DNA from: an uncultured beta proteobacterium
GTDB lineage: Bacteria; Pseudomonadota; Gammaproteobacteria; Burkholderiales; Burkholderiaceae_B
Length of the DNA: 13,043 nucleotides
Assembly: GCA_903924715.1 (NCBI GenBank)
Contig: CAIYCP010000256.1
Location: 1 to 13,043 of the forward strand
Direction: 5' to 3'
The translations under genes were made by a program, and so were the position numbers. Below, one piece after another: positions 1-6,876 of the stretch (positions within the stretch are counted from its first letter, which is position 1; the number at the start of each line of letters is the position of its first letter). A model generated the notes under the pieces. The model worked only from the letters and a program-made list of their open reading frames with translations. It had not been told where the DNA came from and did not search any database.

Positions 1-1184
1 GCGGCTTCGGCTTCGTCTTCAACATCATCGTCTGAGGTGGCAACCGGTGCGTTTTCGCCTAACAACAACGATTCAGCATCAGGGGCTTGGTCATAGACCG
101 CGATCCCCATGTCGCTAAACGTGCTGATAATGCCATCAATCGCTTCAGCATCCACCAAGTCATCAGGCAAGTGGTCGTTGATTTCGCCATACGTTAAATA
201 GCCGCGATCTTTACCAAGCTTGATCAGCAGTTTGAGGCGGTTACGGCGTGCTTCGTATTCTTCAGGGGTAACGGGGCCGCGGGCGATCAGGTCTTTGCCC
301 TCGCCTTTTGCGCGTTTGCCGCGTTTAACCGGTTTCAGTTCAGGCAAGACCTCGGCTTCGTGCTCACCATCGCCCGAATCACCAAACTCGCTGTCGCTGT
401 TGTTGTTAGGATTTTTTGAAGGGCGCCCAGGGCGACGGCCCGTACCACCTGGCGGACGGCCAGCGGCCTTTTTAGGCGGGCCATCACCATCATCAACGGG
501 TGGTGGCGGTTTAGACACATCAACTTTGCCAGGTGCCTTTGCCGAAATCGGTGCCGGAGGCGGTGCCTTGGCAGGCAACGGCTTAGCCGCTGGGGCTGCT
601 TTGCCGGCAGCTGCTTTAGTTGGGGCAGCTGGTTTGGCGCCTGCGGGTGCCGCGGCTGCTTTAACCGGGCCAGCTTTGACTGGAGCGCCTTTAGCGGGGG
701 CGGCTTTAGCGGGTGCGGCTTTAGCTGCTGGGGCTTTAGGCGTAACTGCCTTGGCGCCCGCGGGCTGCTTGGCTGAAGGCGCTGCGGCTTTGGGCGTTGC
801 TTTTGCAGCGGGTTTTGCTGCGGCCTTGCTTGCGGGTTTTGCAGGGGCTGCGGGGGTAGAGACTTTTGCTTTGCTGGGTGACGCCGACTTCATTGATTCC
901 TTGACTGACTGTGCTGCAGTTTTTGCTGCGGATTTTGAGGCTGGCTTTGCCGCCCCCGCTTTTGCCGCGACAAGCGCGGCCTTTGGGGGCGCTTTTGCCA
1001 CAGGCTTGCTGGGTTTAACCGGTGTTGCGGCAGGCTTAGCCACGGCTTTGGCCGCGGGCTTGGCACTTGCCTTAACAGGGGCTGAGGGTTTTTTAACGCT
1101 AGGTTTAGCCGTAGGCTTGACAGTTGCTTTGGGTTTAGGCGTTGCAGCTGCCATGGTTTTTTTGATGCCGACGGATCGAGTCAT
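1..1184 (-). CDS. rpoD: RNA polymerase sigma factor RpoD (sigma-70), N-terminal part; 3' end outside window
   Basis: This is the primary sigma factor, which directs core RNA polymerase to housekeeping promoters. Only the first 394 codons are in the window. Residues 1 to about 220 are almost entirely Lys, Ala, Pro, Ser, Thr and Val with KAAPA-like repeats, resembling a histone H1-type tail. A Pro/Asp linker follows, then a basic segment GRPPGGTGRRPGRPSK near residues 240-255, then an Asn/Asp/Glu-rich linker. Sigma region 1.1 starts near residue 297, with LKLLIKLGKDRGYLTYGEIN and DMGIAVYD as its recognisable core. The ATG at 1184 is the most upstream start, because an in-frame TAA lies 33 bases before it. 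A second in-frame ATG at 1154 has no better ribosome site, and AAAGAG precedes the first. Identity rests on region 1.1 and on position after rpsU-dnaG. Regions 2-4 are not visible. Confidence is high for identity and moderate for the start. Confidence 0.93.
   Translation of the reverse strand, partial: MTRSVGIKKTMAAATPKPKATVKPTAKPSVKKPSAPVKASAKPAAKAVAKPAATPVKPSKPVAKAPPKAALVAAKAGAAKPASKSAAKTAAQSVKESMKSASPSKAKVSTPAAPAKPASKAAAKPAAKATPKAAAPSAKQPAGAKAVTPKAPAAKAAPAKAAPAKGAPVKAGPVKAAAAPAGAKPAAPTKAAAGKAAPAAKPLPAKAPPPAPISAKAPGKVDVSKPPPPVDDGDGPPKKAAGRPPGGTGRRPGRPSKNPNNNSDSEFGDSGDGEHEAEVLPELKPVKRGKRAKGEGKDLIARGPVTPEEYEARRNRLKLLIKLGKDRGYLTYGEINDHLPDDLVDAEAIDGIISTFSDMGIAVYDQAPDAESLLLGENAPVATSDDDVEDEAEA
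681..740 (-). repeat. 15-bp imperfect tandem repeats inside rpoD
   Basis: Four consecutive 15-base units (681-695, 696-710, 711-725, 726-740) share the core GGCTTTAGC on the plus strand; 666-680 looks like a more diverged fifth unit. Read on the coding strand they give pentapeptides of the KAAPA type. The period is a multiple of three, so copy-number change would lengthen or shorten the RpoD extension without breaking the frame. Confidence 0.7.
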
Positions 1185-1209
1185 TAGGGTGCTCTTTTGT
1201 ATGGAGGGT

Positions 1210-1223
1210 GTGCTTTAAAGCAC
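1210..1223. other. 14-bp perfect palindrome upstream of rpoD
   Basis: GTGCTTTAAAGCAC is its own reverse complement and lies 26-39 bases before the rpoD ATG at 1184. As RNA it can fold into a 5-bp stem with a UUAA loop. It could be a regulator half-site pair or part of the rpoD 5' leader. Nothing shows it is used. The rest of this dnaG-rpoD gap (1185-1284) holds a run of eight A on the plus strand (1238-1245), read as eight U in the operon transcript, but no convincing stem in front of it. Confidence 0.45.
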
Positions 1224-1284
1224 GATTTGGCCCAGATAAAAAAAACAAACGCTTGGGCTACGTAAAACCTGTATTTTAACCAGT

Positions 1285-3246
1285 TCAGCGGGCCTTGCTG
1301 GTTTCAATCACCCAAATTAGACGGGTGATGCGAGAAGAAAGTTCCCGATAATTTTGCTGAGATTGCAAATTATTTAAACCCTCAGAAATGAGCACTTGTT
1401 GCTCATTTTTTAAGCTTTCGAGCTCAATCCGCCGTAAAGCGTCTTCCCACTCGCCTTGGGGATTAGGCAAAGGCTCTTGGGCCATCAAGTCTTCAGCCAC
1501 CGAGGCCATCAGCACCCCAAGGTCGGCCCCTGGGTCAGACGCCTGGATCAGAGCACCCACGTGGCGCGCGCCACTGGCTTGCGCCAGCACGATCAACTCT
1601 CTGACCATTTCAAGATGGGGTCCACGTTCAAGAATTTCAAGCTGTTGCTCACCCATGACGTCAACAAGTTCGGGATGGGTTAACAACAAGCGAAGCAAAC
1701 GCTTGGCCATGGGGGCCACCGCGCGCCGATCAACACGCCCAGGCACTGCACGCGACGCAACGCGACCGCGACCTGCGCTAGGCATGAAGCCTGGGGGTTC
1801 TTGATAGTCTTGCTCTTCAGGTGCACCAGGCTCACCAGGTGCCGTGCTCGACGCGCCCGGCGCAGTAGCACCCCCTGGGGAATCGACCCGCCCCCGGCCC
1901 TTTGCGCCCGTAATCCCTTGCCCCACTGCAGGCAAACCACCGAGGGGTGGGCTGGTTTCTTTTTCAAGTAAAACGCCTAGTTCTTCAGGCGTTAACTGCA
2001 CCAGGCGTGCAAATTCATTTTGTAACTGCACTTTAAGCGTAATGGCCGGGATCAACGCCAATAGCGGCCGAGCCTCGTGCACCAGTGCTGAACGACCTTC
2101 GACTTCTTTTAAGGCGTGGCGCGAGGCCAACTCGTTTAAGAAAAACGTCGATAAGGCATCAGACTCAGCTAAGCAGGCACGAAAGGCTTGTTCGCCAAAC
2201 TCCCGGATATAACTATCAGGATCGTGCTCGGTGGGTAAAAATAAGAACCGGATAGAAATATCATCACGCAATAGGGGTAAACAAGACTGCAAGGCCCGCC
2301 ACGCAGCGCGGCGCCCTGCTCCGTCGCCGTCAAAGCTAAAGATCACCTTATCGCTTGAGCGGAGCAGCTTTTGAATATGGGTGGGTGTGGTCGCCGTACC
2401 CAGGGTTGCGACCGCATTGCGCACACCTAGTTGCGCCAACCCGACCACATCCATATACCCCTCAACCACGATCACGCAACCCTCGGCGCGAATCGCTGTG
2501 CGTGCCTCAAACAAGCCATACAGCTCGTTACCCTTTGAAAACACAGGGGTTTCTGGTGAATTCAGGTATTTAGGTTCGCCTTTACCGATGATGCGGCCAC
2601 CAAAACCTACAATTTCGCCTTTGATGTTTCGAATCGGAAACATCACCCGCTCACGAAACCGGTCGTACCGTCGCCCGTCTTCAGACTCGATCACCAAACC
2701 GGCCTCTACCAGCATCGCATCGTCATAACGCGTAAACACCTTGGCCAAGCCTTGGCGATCGTTGCCGGCCCAACCCAGGCCAAACTCTTTGGCGATTTCG
2801 CCCGTTAAGCCACGCTGTTTTAGATACCGAATCGCGGCGGGGGTTTCGCGCAGTTGCGCCAGGTAATGAGTTTGTGCCAGTTCTAGCACCTTGGTGTGCT
2901 GCGACACCTCTTCTTTGCGTCGGGCAGTGGCCGCCTTTTGGCCAGGCGAGCGATTTTCTTCAGGAACCGTCATCCCAACCGCACTAGCTAGGGTTCGGAC
3001 GGCCTCAGGGAAGCTGGCGCCTGTGTGCTCAATTAAAAAGGTGATTGCACTGCCATGCGCGCCGCAGCCAAAGCAGTGATAAAACTGTTTGGTTGGACTA
3101 ACGGTAAACGAGGGAGATTTTTCGTTATGAAAGGGACACAACCCAAGTAGGTTGATGCCGCCTTTTTTTAACTGTACGTAGCGCCCAACAACATCCGCCA
3201 CGTCAACACGGGCGAGAAGATCCTGGATAAATGAATCTGGGATCAA
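1285..3246 (-). CDS. dnaG: DNA primase DnaG
   Basis: This primase makes the short RNA primers for replication and is recruited by the DnaB helicase. The 653-residue protein has the CHC2 zinc-binding domain at residues 37-61 (C37, H40, C58, C61, in CPFHNEKSPSF and HCFGCGAHG). The RNA polymerase core follows, with TOPRIM motif VEGYMD at 261-266 and the acidic metal-binding FDGDGAG around 305-311. A Gly/Pro/Ala-rich linker, residues about 431-512, precedes the C-terminal helicase-binding domain. The start is TTG at 3246: an in-frame TAA lies only six bases upstream, and the family normally begins MIPDSFIQDLL, exactly what follows this TTG. No Shine-Dalgarno sequence is visible. It sits 45 bases after rpsU and is probably cotranscribed with rpsU and rpoD. 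A weak start would suit the low primase level known for this operon in E. coli. Confidence 0.96.
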   Translation of the reverse strand: MIPDSFIQDLLARVDVADVVGRYVQLKKGGINLLGLCPFHNEKSPSFTVSPTKQFYHCFGCGAHGSAITFLIEHTGASFPEAVRTLASAVGMTVPEENRSPGQKAATARRKEEVSQHTKVLELAQTHYLAQLRETPAAIRYLKQRGLTGEIAKEFGLGWAGNDRQGLAKVFTRYDDAMLVEAGLVIESEDGRRYDRFRERVMFPIRNIKGEIVGFGGRIIGKGEPKYLNSPETPVFSKGNELYGLFEARTAIRAEGCVIVVEGYMDVVGLAQLGVRNAVATLGTATTPTHIQKLLRSSDKVIFSFDGDGAGRRAAWRALQSCLPLLRDDISIRFLFLPTEHDPDSYIREFGEQAFRACLAESDALSTFFLNELASRHALKEVEGRSALVHEARPLLALIPAITLKVQLQNEFARLVQLTPEELGVLLEKETSPPLGGLPAVGQGITGAKGRGRVDSPGGATAPGASSTAPGEPGAPEEQDYQEPPGFMPSAGRGRVASRAVPGRVDRRAVAPMAKRLLRLLLTHPELVDVMGEQQLEILERGPHLEMVRELIVLAQASGARHVGALIQASDPGADLGVLMASVAEDLMAQEPLPNPQGEWEDALRRIELESLKNEQQVLISEGLNNLQSQQNYRELSSRITRLIWVIETSKAR

Positions 3247-3264
3247 CGCTTAGGCCGTACGTAA

Positions 3265-3288
3265 GCAGCGCATCAGACGATGCGCCAC
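3265..3288 (-). other. rpsU-dnaG intergenic hairpin (partial terminator or processing/stability element)
   Basis: The transcript contains GCGCATC-GTCT-GATGCGC (3285-3268), a perfect 7-bp stem. Two G-U wobbles and one further G-C pair extend it to about 10 bp (3265-3288). It begins two bases after the rpsU stop codon and ends 18 bases before the dnaG TTG. The downstream sequence has no U-run, so a strong intrinsic terminator is unlikely. In E. coli the rpsU-dnaG gap carries a partial terminator; this hairpin occupies the same place. It could protect the rpsU 3' end or limit dnaG translation. Confidence 0.6.
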
Positions 3289-3291
3289 GAA

Positions 3292-3504
3292 TTAAAACAT
3301 GCGCGGAGGCAATTGCTGGCTACGGATGCGCTTGTAATGGCGCTTAACAGCAGCAGCCTGCTTGCGCTTACGCTCAGCAGTGGGTTTTTCATAGAATTCG
3401 CGGGCGCGCAGCTCGGTCAAGAGACCGGTTTTTTCAATTGTGCGTTTGAAGCGACGCAAAGCGGCTTCAAAGGGCTCGTTTTCTTTCAGACGAACGATAG
3501 GCAT
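3292..3504 (-). CDS. rpsU: Small ribosomal subunit protein bS21
   Basis: bS21 is a small, very basic protein of the 30S platform near the 3' end of 16S rRNA, involved in initiation. The 70-residue sequence matches the family along its full length (E. coli is 71 residues): N-terminal MPIVRLKENEPFEAALRRFK, the central REFYEKPTAERKRK block, and a basic C-terminus. The ATG at 3504 gives the expected N-terminus. The bases just before it, CTCGCACCCT, contain no purine-rich Shine-Dalgarno sequence. It is the first gene of the rpsU-dnaG-rpoD operon, with a 119-base gap upstream that contains a promoter candidate and a leader hairpin. Identification is certain. Confidence 0.98.
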   Translation of the reverse strand: MPIVRLKENEPFEAALRRFKRTIEKTGLLTELRAREFYEKPTAERKRKQAAAVKRHYKRIRSQQLPPRMF

Positions 3505-3555
3505 AGGGTGCGAGACGTAAAAAATGAGTTAAACAGCGAATAAATCTAGCTAAAC

Positions 3556-3589
3556 AAGCTGCGGCAAGCGTTAAAAACAGCCAAAGCTT
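3556..3589 (-). other. Imperfect hairpin in the rpsU leader
   Basis: In the rpsU leader, AAGCTTTGGC (3589-3580) can pair with GCCGCAGCTT (3565-3556) across a 14-base loop: five pairs, one mismatch, one G-U, then three GC pairs. It lies about 50-85 bases before the rpsU start. Leaders of ribosomal protein genes often bind their own product, but no such motif is recognised here, so a regulatory role is speculation. Confidence 0.35.
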
Positions 3590-3606
3590 CAGCAGAACAG
3601 CCTTCG

Positions 3607-3615
3607 ATCATAGCA
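3607..3615 (-). promoter_or_regulatory. Candidate extended -10 promoter for the rpsU-dnaG-rpoD operon
   Basis: On the minus strand TGCTATGAT (3615-3607) matches an extended -10 element: TG, one base, then TATGAT, five of six to the sigma-70 consensus. No good -35 hexamer lies 16-18 bases upstream, which extended -10 promoters can tolerate. It begins 9 bases after the stop of the upstream phosphoribosyltransferase gene. A start near 3600 would give rpsU a leader of about 95 bases. Confidence 0.5.
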
Positions 3616-3623
3616 CAATTACG

Positions 3624-4160
3624 CTATTTTTGGTGCTTTAGGTGCCACTTTTCTGTCAGTTTGGCGATACCCAGTGTGTCGTACGCCTCAAAGGGCTGAT
3701 GGATCCAAGGATTGCCAGCAAGCGCTGAAACCACGAAGTCGGGTTTGACCGCTGAGCCAGCCTTATGCCACAAGACGGCCGTTTGAATCTCAGTAATCTC
3801 GGGGTAGGCCTGCCGCAAATACGGCAGCACCCCCGCAAAGGTTGCGCCTGAATCCGCCAAGTCATCCACCAGTAACACCTTGCCTGCCAGCGCGCCGCCG
3901 GTTGAGGTAAGCGACGGTGCAATATTTAGGGCACCCTGCTCGGTGCCCGCCCCCGCCCGATAACTGCTGGTGGCCAAAATAGCCAGCGGAACGTTAAAGA
4001 CGCGGGATAAGACGTCGCCGATGCGCAAACCACCGCGGGCCAAACAGACGAGGTGATTAAATTTAAAGTCGGCTTGCCCAAGCAACACAGCCAGTTGCTC
4101 GATGAGGTCGTGGTACTGCTCCCAACTGACCCAAAGATCGCGCGCGTTCGTTTGGGTCAT
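3624..4160 (-). CDS. Type I phosphoribosyltransferase, Gpt/Hpt-like (purine salvage)
   Basis: The 178-residue protein is predicted to transfer the phosphoribosyl group of PRPP to a purine base. The signature is the PRPP loop VLLVDDLADSGAT at residues 95-107. RGGL at 42-45 supplies the pyrophosphate-binding loop, and NPWIHQPFE near the C-terminus resembles the equivalent WIEQPW of E. coli Gpt (XGPRT). Base specificity (xanthine, guanine or hypoxanthine) cannot be read from the sequence, so no symbol is given. The ATG at 4160 lies 11 bases after the purA stop, so the two are very likely cotranscribed, which ties it to purine metabolism. No clear Shine-Dalgarno is present. Less likely alternatives are a competence-type or other COG2236-like phosphoribosyltransferase. 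Confidence 0.85.
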   Translation of the reverse strand: MTQTNARDLWVSWEQYHDLIEQLAVLLGQADFKFNHLVCLARGGLRIGDVLSRVFNVPLAILATSSYRAGAGTEQGALNIAPSLTSTGGALAGKVLLVDDLADSGATFAGVLPYLRQAYPEITEIQTAVLWHKAGSAVKPDFVVSALAGNPWIHQPFEAYDTLGIAKLTEKWHLKHQK

Positions 4161-4171
4161 GCGTTCAGCGC

Positions 4172-5467
4172 TTACGACTTAAAGGGGTGGCGAATCAAAA
4201 TCGTTTCGTTACGATCGGGGCCTGTTGAGACCATATCGATCGGCACGCCACAGACTTCGGCCATGCGATTCAGATAACGTTGCGCATTCAGTGGCAGGCG
4301 TGCCAGTTCTGTTACGCCCACGGTGCTTTCTGTCCAGCCAGGCATTTCTTCAAGCACGGGTTTGGCACGCGCAACCGCAGCTGAGCCGTAGGGCAGCACA
4401 TCGCAAAACTTACCGTCGATCTCGTAGCCCACACCCATCTTGAGGGTTTCTAAACCATCTAACACGTCGAGCTTAGTGATACACAGGCCAGAGATACCAT
4501 TTAAACGCACCGAGCGTTTGAGCGCCGCGCCATCAAACCAACCGCAGCGACGGGGTCGACCTGTAACCGAACCAAATTCTTTACCAACGCTGGCCAAACG
4601 CGCGCCCACGTCATCGAGCAACTCGGTTGGAAACGGACCCGAACCCACACGCGTGGCATAGGCCTTGGTAATGCCCAACACATAGTTCAAAGTTTGTGGG
4701 CCCACGCCTGCGCCTGCGGCCGCTGCACCTGCAATGCAGTTACTGCTGGTGACGTAGGGATAGGTGCCATGATCCACATCCAACAAAGCCCCTTGGGCGC
4801 CTTCAAACAACAGATGATGACCCGCTTGTTGTGCTGCAAAGAGTTCACTACTGACATCGGCCACCATCGGCGCGATGGCCGGTGCCAACGCCATGGCTTG
4901 ATCAACGACTTCTTGAACCGAAATAGCTTGCGCACCCAAATATTGGGTCAACACAAAATTGTGCAGGTCGAGTACTTCTTCAACCTTGCTACGAAAGCCG
5001 CTAGGATCAAACAAATCTTGCACGCGCAACGCACGGCGCGCGACTTTATCTTCATACGCCGGGCCAATACCACGGCCGGTAGTGCCAATCTTGGCCTCAC
5101 CACGGCGCGCTTCGCGGGCCTGATCCAAGGCCACGTGATACGGCAAAATGAGTGGGCAGGCTTCAGAGATTTTGAGACGCGAACGTACATCTAAACCAGC
5201 GGCTTCGAGCTCAGAAATCTCTTTAAGCAAGGCTTCGGGTGACAGCACTACGCCATTACCGATGTAGCAAGTGACCGAAGGATGCATGATGCCCGAAGGA
5301 ATCAACCGCAGAATGGTTTTTTTGCCATTGACCCAAAGCGTATGGCCAGCATTGTGACCGCCCTGAAACCGAACGACGCCCTGCGCCGACTCGGCGAGCC
5401 AGTCAACAATTTTGCCCTTGCCTTCGTCACCCCATTGTGTGCCGATTACTACGATGTTCTTGCTCAT
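4172..5467 (-). CDS. purA: Adenylosuccinate synthetase
   Basis: PurA makes adenylosuccinate from IMP and aspartate using GTP, the first committed step from IMP to AMP. The 431-residue length matches the family (E. coli 432). Visible motifs are GTQWGDEGKGK at residues 9-19 with catalytic Asp14, GHNAGH at 37-42 with catalytic His42, IGTTGRGIGPAYEDK, FEGAQGALLDVDHGTYP, ATRVGSGPFPTEL, and the C-terminal STGPDRNETI for the GTP base. All catalytic residues expected are present. The ATG at 5467 gives the standard N-terminus, but no Shine-Dalgarno precedes it. It follows hisZ by 81 bases and leads directly into the phosphoribosyltransferase gene. Its order after hflK-hflC-hisZ is the usual betaproteobacterial arrangement. 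Confidence 0.98.
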   Translation of the reverse strand: MSKNIVVIGTQWGDEGKGKIVDWLAESAQGVVRFQGGHNAGHTLWVNGKKTILRLIPSGIMHPSVTCYIGNGVVLSPEALLKEISELEAAGLDVRSRLKISEACPLILPYHVALDQAREARRGEAKIGTTGRGIGPAYEDKVARRALRVQDLFDPSGFRSKVEEVLDLHNFVLTQYLGAQAISVQEVVDQAMALAPAIAPMVADVSSELFAAQQAGHHLLFEGAQGALLDVDHGTYPYVTSSNCIAGAAAAGAGVGPQTLNYVLGITKAYATRVGSGPFPTELLDDVGARLASVGKEFGSVTGRPRRCGWFDGAALKRSVRLNGISGLCITKLDVLDGLETLKMGVGYEIDGKFCDVLPYGSAAVARAKPVLEEMPGWTESTVGVTELARLPLNAQRYLNRMAEVCGVPIDMVSTGPDRNETILIRHPFKS

Positions 5468-5548
5468 GTCAGGTAAACAGACTAATTAAAAATCAACATT
5501 AAACCCCTGGTGCGCTGCCAATCATTGACTGATCAAGCAGGCCAGAGC

Positions 5549-6712
5549 CTATACAACGTTTTGCACTTTCCATTGACCGCTGTGCAATGCAAGTTCGCGG
5601 TCAAAAACAAATTCATCATGGGTGGCCTGTTCGCCCGGAAACACCTGCACCACAATATCACCCGCTAACCGAAGCGCCTGAATGGCTGCACGCAGTTTAG
5701 GGTCTTGACCCGCAGGCGCACGAATCGCCGGTGACGGCACCGCAGGCAACAAACCACCTGCAAGCTTGCGCAAATCAAGGCTAAACCCTGTTGCTGGGCG
5801 CGCCCGACCAAAGGCCAAGCTCACATTGTCGTAACGCCCGCCCTGCACCAGCGAATCGTGCCAGCCATCGGCATAAATCGAAAACGTGACGCCTGAGTGG
5901 TAGCCATAGGTACCGACATCAGCCAGGTCAATACCCACTGAGACGTCATCGAGCGCACCAAGCACTTGGGCCAAGGTATCTAGGGCAGACACCACACCTG
6001 GCAGCGCCGGTAAAACCTCGCGCGCACGGGCAATCACCGTGTGATCGCCATACAGCTTGGGCAACCACAGCAGCGCCTGAACGGTTTGCTTGCACAAGGC
6101 ATGCGGGCCCTCGCCTAGCTCAGCAAGCCCAGGCAAGTCTTTGTCGCGCAGCAGTGCCATGATTTCGTCGGCACGTTGTTGCGCCTCGGGGTCGGCCTCG
6201 AGCAGGCTACGTACTAAACCAGCGTGGCACAAATCAAGACGCAAGGTGTGAACGCCAGCCAATCTTGCGCTTTCGAGCGCAAGACGAATGATTTCTAGAT
6301 CAGCTTCAAAACCGGCATGGCCAAAGATTTCGGCCCCGATCTGTAGCAGCTCGCGGCTAGACAACAAGCCAGCGGGGCGCGCGTGCAGCACTGGGCCGCA
6401 ATAGCATAGCCGCGTGACGCCAGCACGATTTAACAAGTGCGCATCAATACGCGTGACCTGAGGCGTCATGTCGGCGCGCACGCCAAGCGTGCGACCCGAT
6501 AACTGATCTACCAACTTTGAAGTGCGCAAATTTAGATCGCTGCCCGTACCTGAGAGCAGCGAATCAATGTATTCAACCAAAGGCGGTGCCACCAGTTCGA
6601 ACCCGTAGGTACGAAACAAGTCGAGCAACTGACGGCGTAGCTCTTCGATTCGGCGCGCCTCAGCCGGCAACATATCAGCCAGGCTTTCGGGCAGTAACCA
6701 ATTACCTTTCAT
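5549..6712 (-). CDS. hisZ: ATP phosphoribosyltransferase regulatory subunit HisZ
   Basis: HisZ is a paralogue of histidyl-tRNA synthetase that lost tRNA charging. It binds the short form of HisG, making the first enzyme of histidine biosynthesis active and histidine-sensitive. The 387-residue protein starts MKGNWLLPESLADMLP, typical of HisZ, and has the class II synthetase-like motif RADMTPQVTRID at residues 79-90. It lacks the C-terminal anticodon-binding domain expected of a full HisRS, which is longer. Its presence implies a short-form hisG elsewhere in the genome; none is in this window. It lies between hflC and purA. The ATG at 6712 has no Shine-Dalgarno before it (CTACTCCCCT). The upstream gap contains a terminator-like hairpin, so expression may depend on readthrough or on a promoter in the gap. 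Confidence 0.94.
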   Translation of the reverse strand: MKGNWLLPESLADMLPAEARRIEELRRQLLDLFRTYGFELVAPPLVEYIDSLLSGTGSDLNLRTSKLVDQLSGRTLGVRADMTPQVTRIDAHLLNRAGVTRLCYCGPVLHARPAGLLSSRELLQIGAEIFGHAGFEADLEIIRLALESARLAGVHTLRLDLCHAGLVRSLLEADPEAQQRADEIMALLRDKDLPGLAELGEGPHALCKQTVQALLWLPKLYGDHTVIARAREVLPALPGVVSALDTLAQVLGALDDVSVGIDLADVGTYGYHSGVTFSIYADGWHDSLVQGGRYDNVSLAFGRARPATGFSLDLRKLAGGLLPAVPSPAIRAPAGQDPKLRAAIQALRLAGDIVVQVFPGEQATHDEFVFDRELALHSGQWKVQNVV

Positions 6713-6746
6713 AGGGGAGTAGCTAAAAGTTTAAAAAGTGTCGCCC

Positions 6747-6785
6747 AAACGAAAAGCGGCTTGGGGCGTAAGCCCGGCAAGCCGC
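6747..6785 (-). terminator. Terminator-like hairpin with T-rich tail between hflC and hisZ
   Basis: On the minus strand GCGGCTTG (6785-6778) pairs perfectly with CAAGCCGC (6763-6756). Inside, GGGC-TTAC-GCCC adds four pairs beyond a two-base bulge. The stem is followed at once by TTTTCGTTT (6755-6747). This fits an intrinsic terminator for hflK-hflC transcripts, or an attenuator for a transcript starting at the -10 candidate about 28 bases upstream. It ends 35 bases before the hisZ start. Confidence 0.7.
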
Positions 6786-6812
6786 CAGAACAATCGTTAA
6801 AGCTTACATCGT

Positions 6813-6818
6813 ATTATA
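6813..6818 (-). promoter_or_regulatory. Consensus -10 hexamer upstream of hisZ
   Basis: TATAAT on the minus strand (6818-6813) is a perfect sigma-70 -10 element. No recognisable -35 lies at the right spacing, and there is no TG extension. Transcription from here would pass through the terminator-like hairpin at 6785-6756 before reaching hisZ. It is a candidate hisZ-purA promoter only. Confidence 0.4.
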
Positions 6819-6838
6819 CCTATTATGGCAAGCGTGTT

Positions 6839-6860
6839 ACGGCCCCGCGCACGGGGCCGT
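6839..6860 (-). other. GC-rich hairpin directly after hflC
   Basis: ACGGCCCCG-TGCG-CGGGGCCGT is a perfect 9-bp stem with a 4-base loop, 16 bases after the hflC stop codon. No T-run follows on either strand, so it is not a canonical intrinsic terminator. It could stabilise the 3' end of the hflKC message or act with the second hairpin downstream. Confidence 0.6.
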
Positions 6861-6876
6861 TGCCGCCAGATTTAGG

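Noticed and set aside
220..1218. 332-codon open frame on the plus strand
   Set aside because: It is antisense to rpoD. Its Ala/Gly/Leu-rich product is what the complement of Lys/Ala/Pro codons gives, and it has no recognisable domain.
1238..1266. Intrinsic terminator between dnaG and rpoD
   Set aside because: There is a U8 run, but only a 3-bp stem can form before it; the 5-bp GCCCA/TGGGC pairing places the U-run in the loop.
4694..5194. 166-codon open frame on the plus strand
   Set aside because: It lies wholly antisense within purA, whose motifs are complete, and shows no family features.
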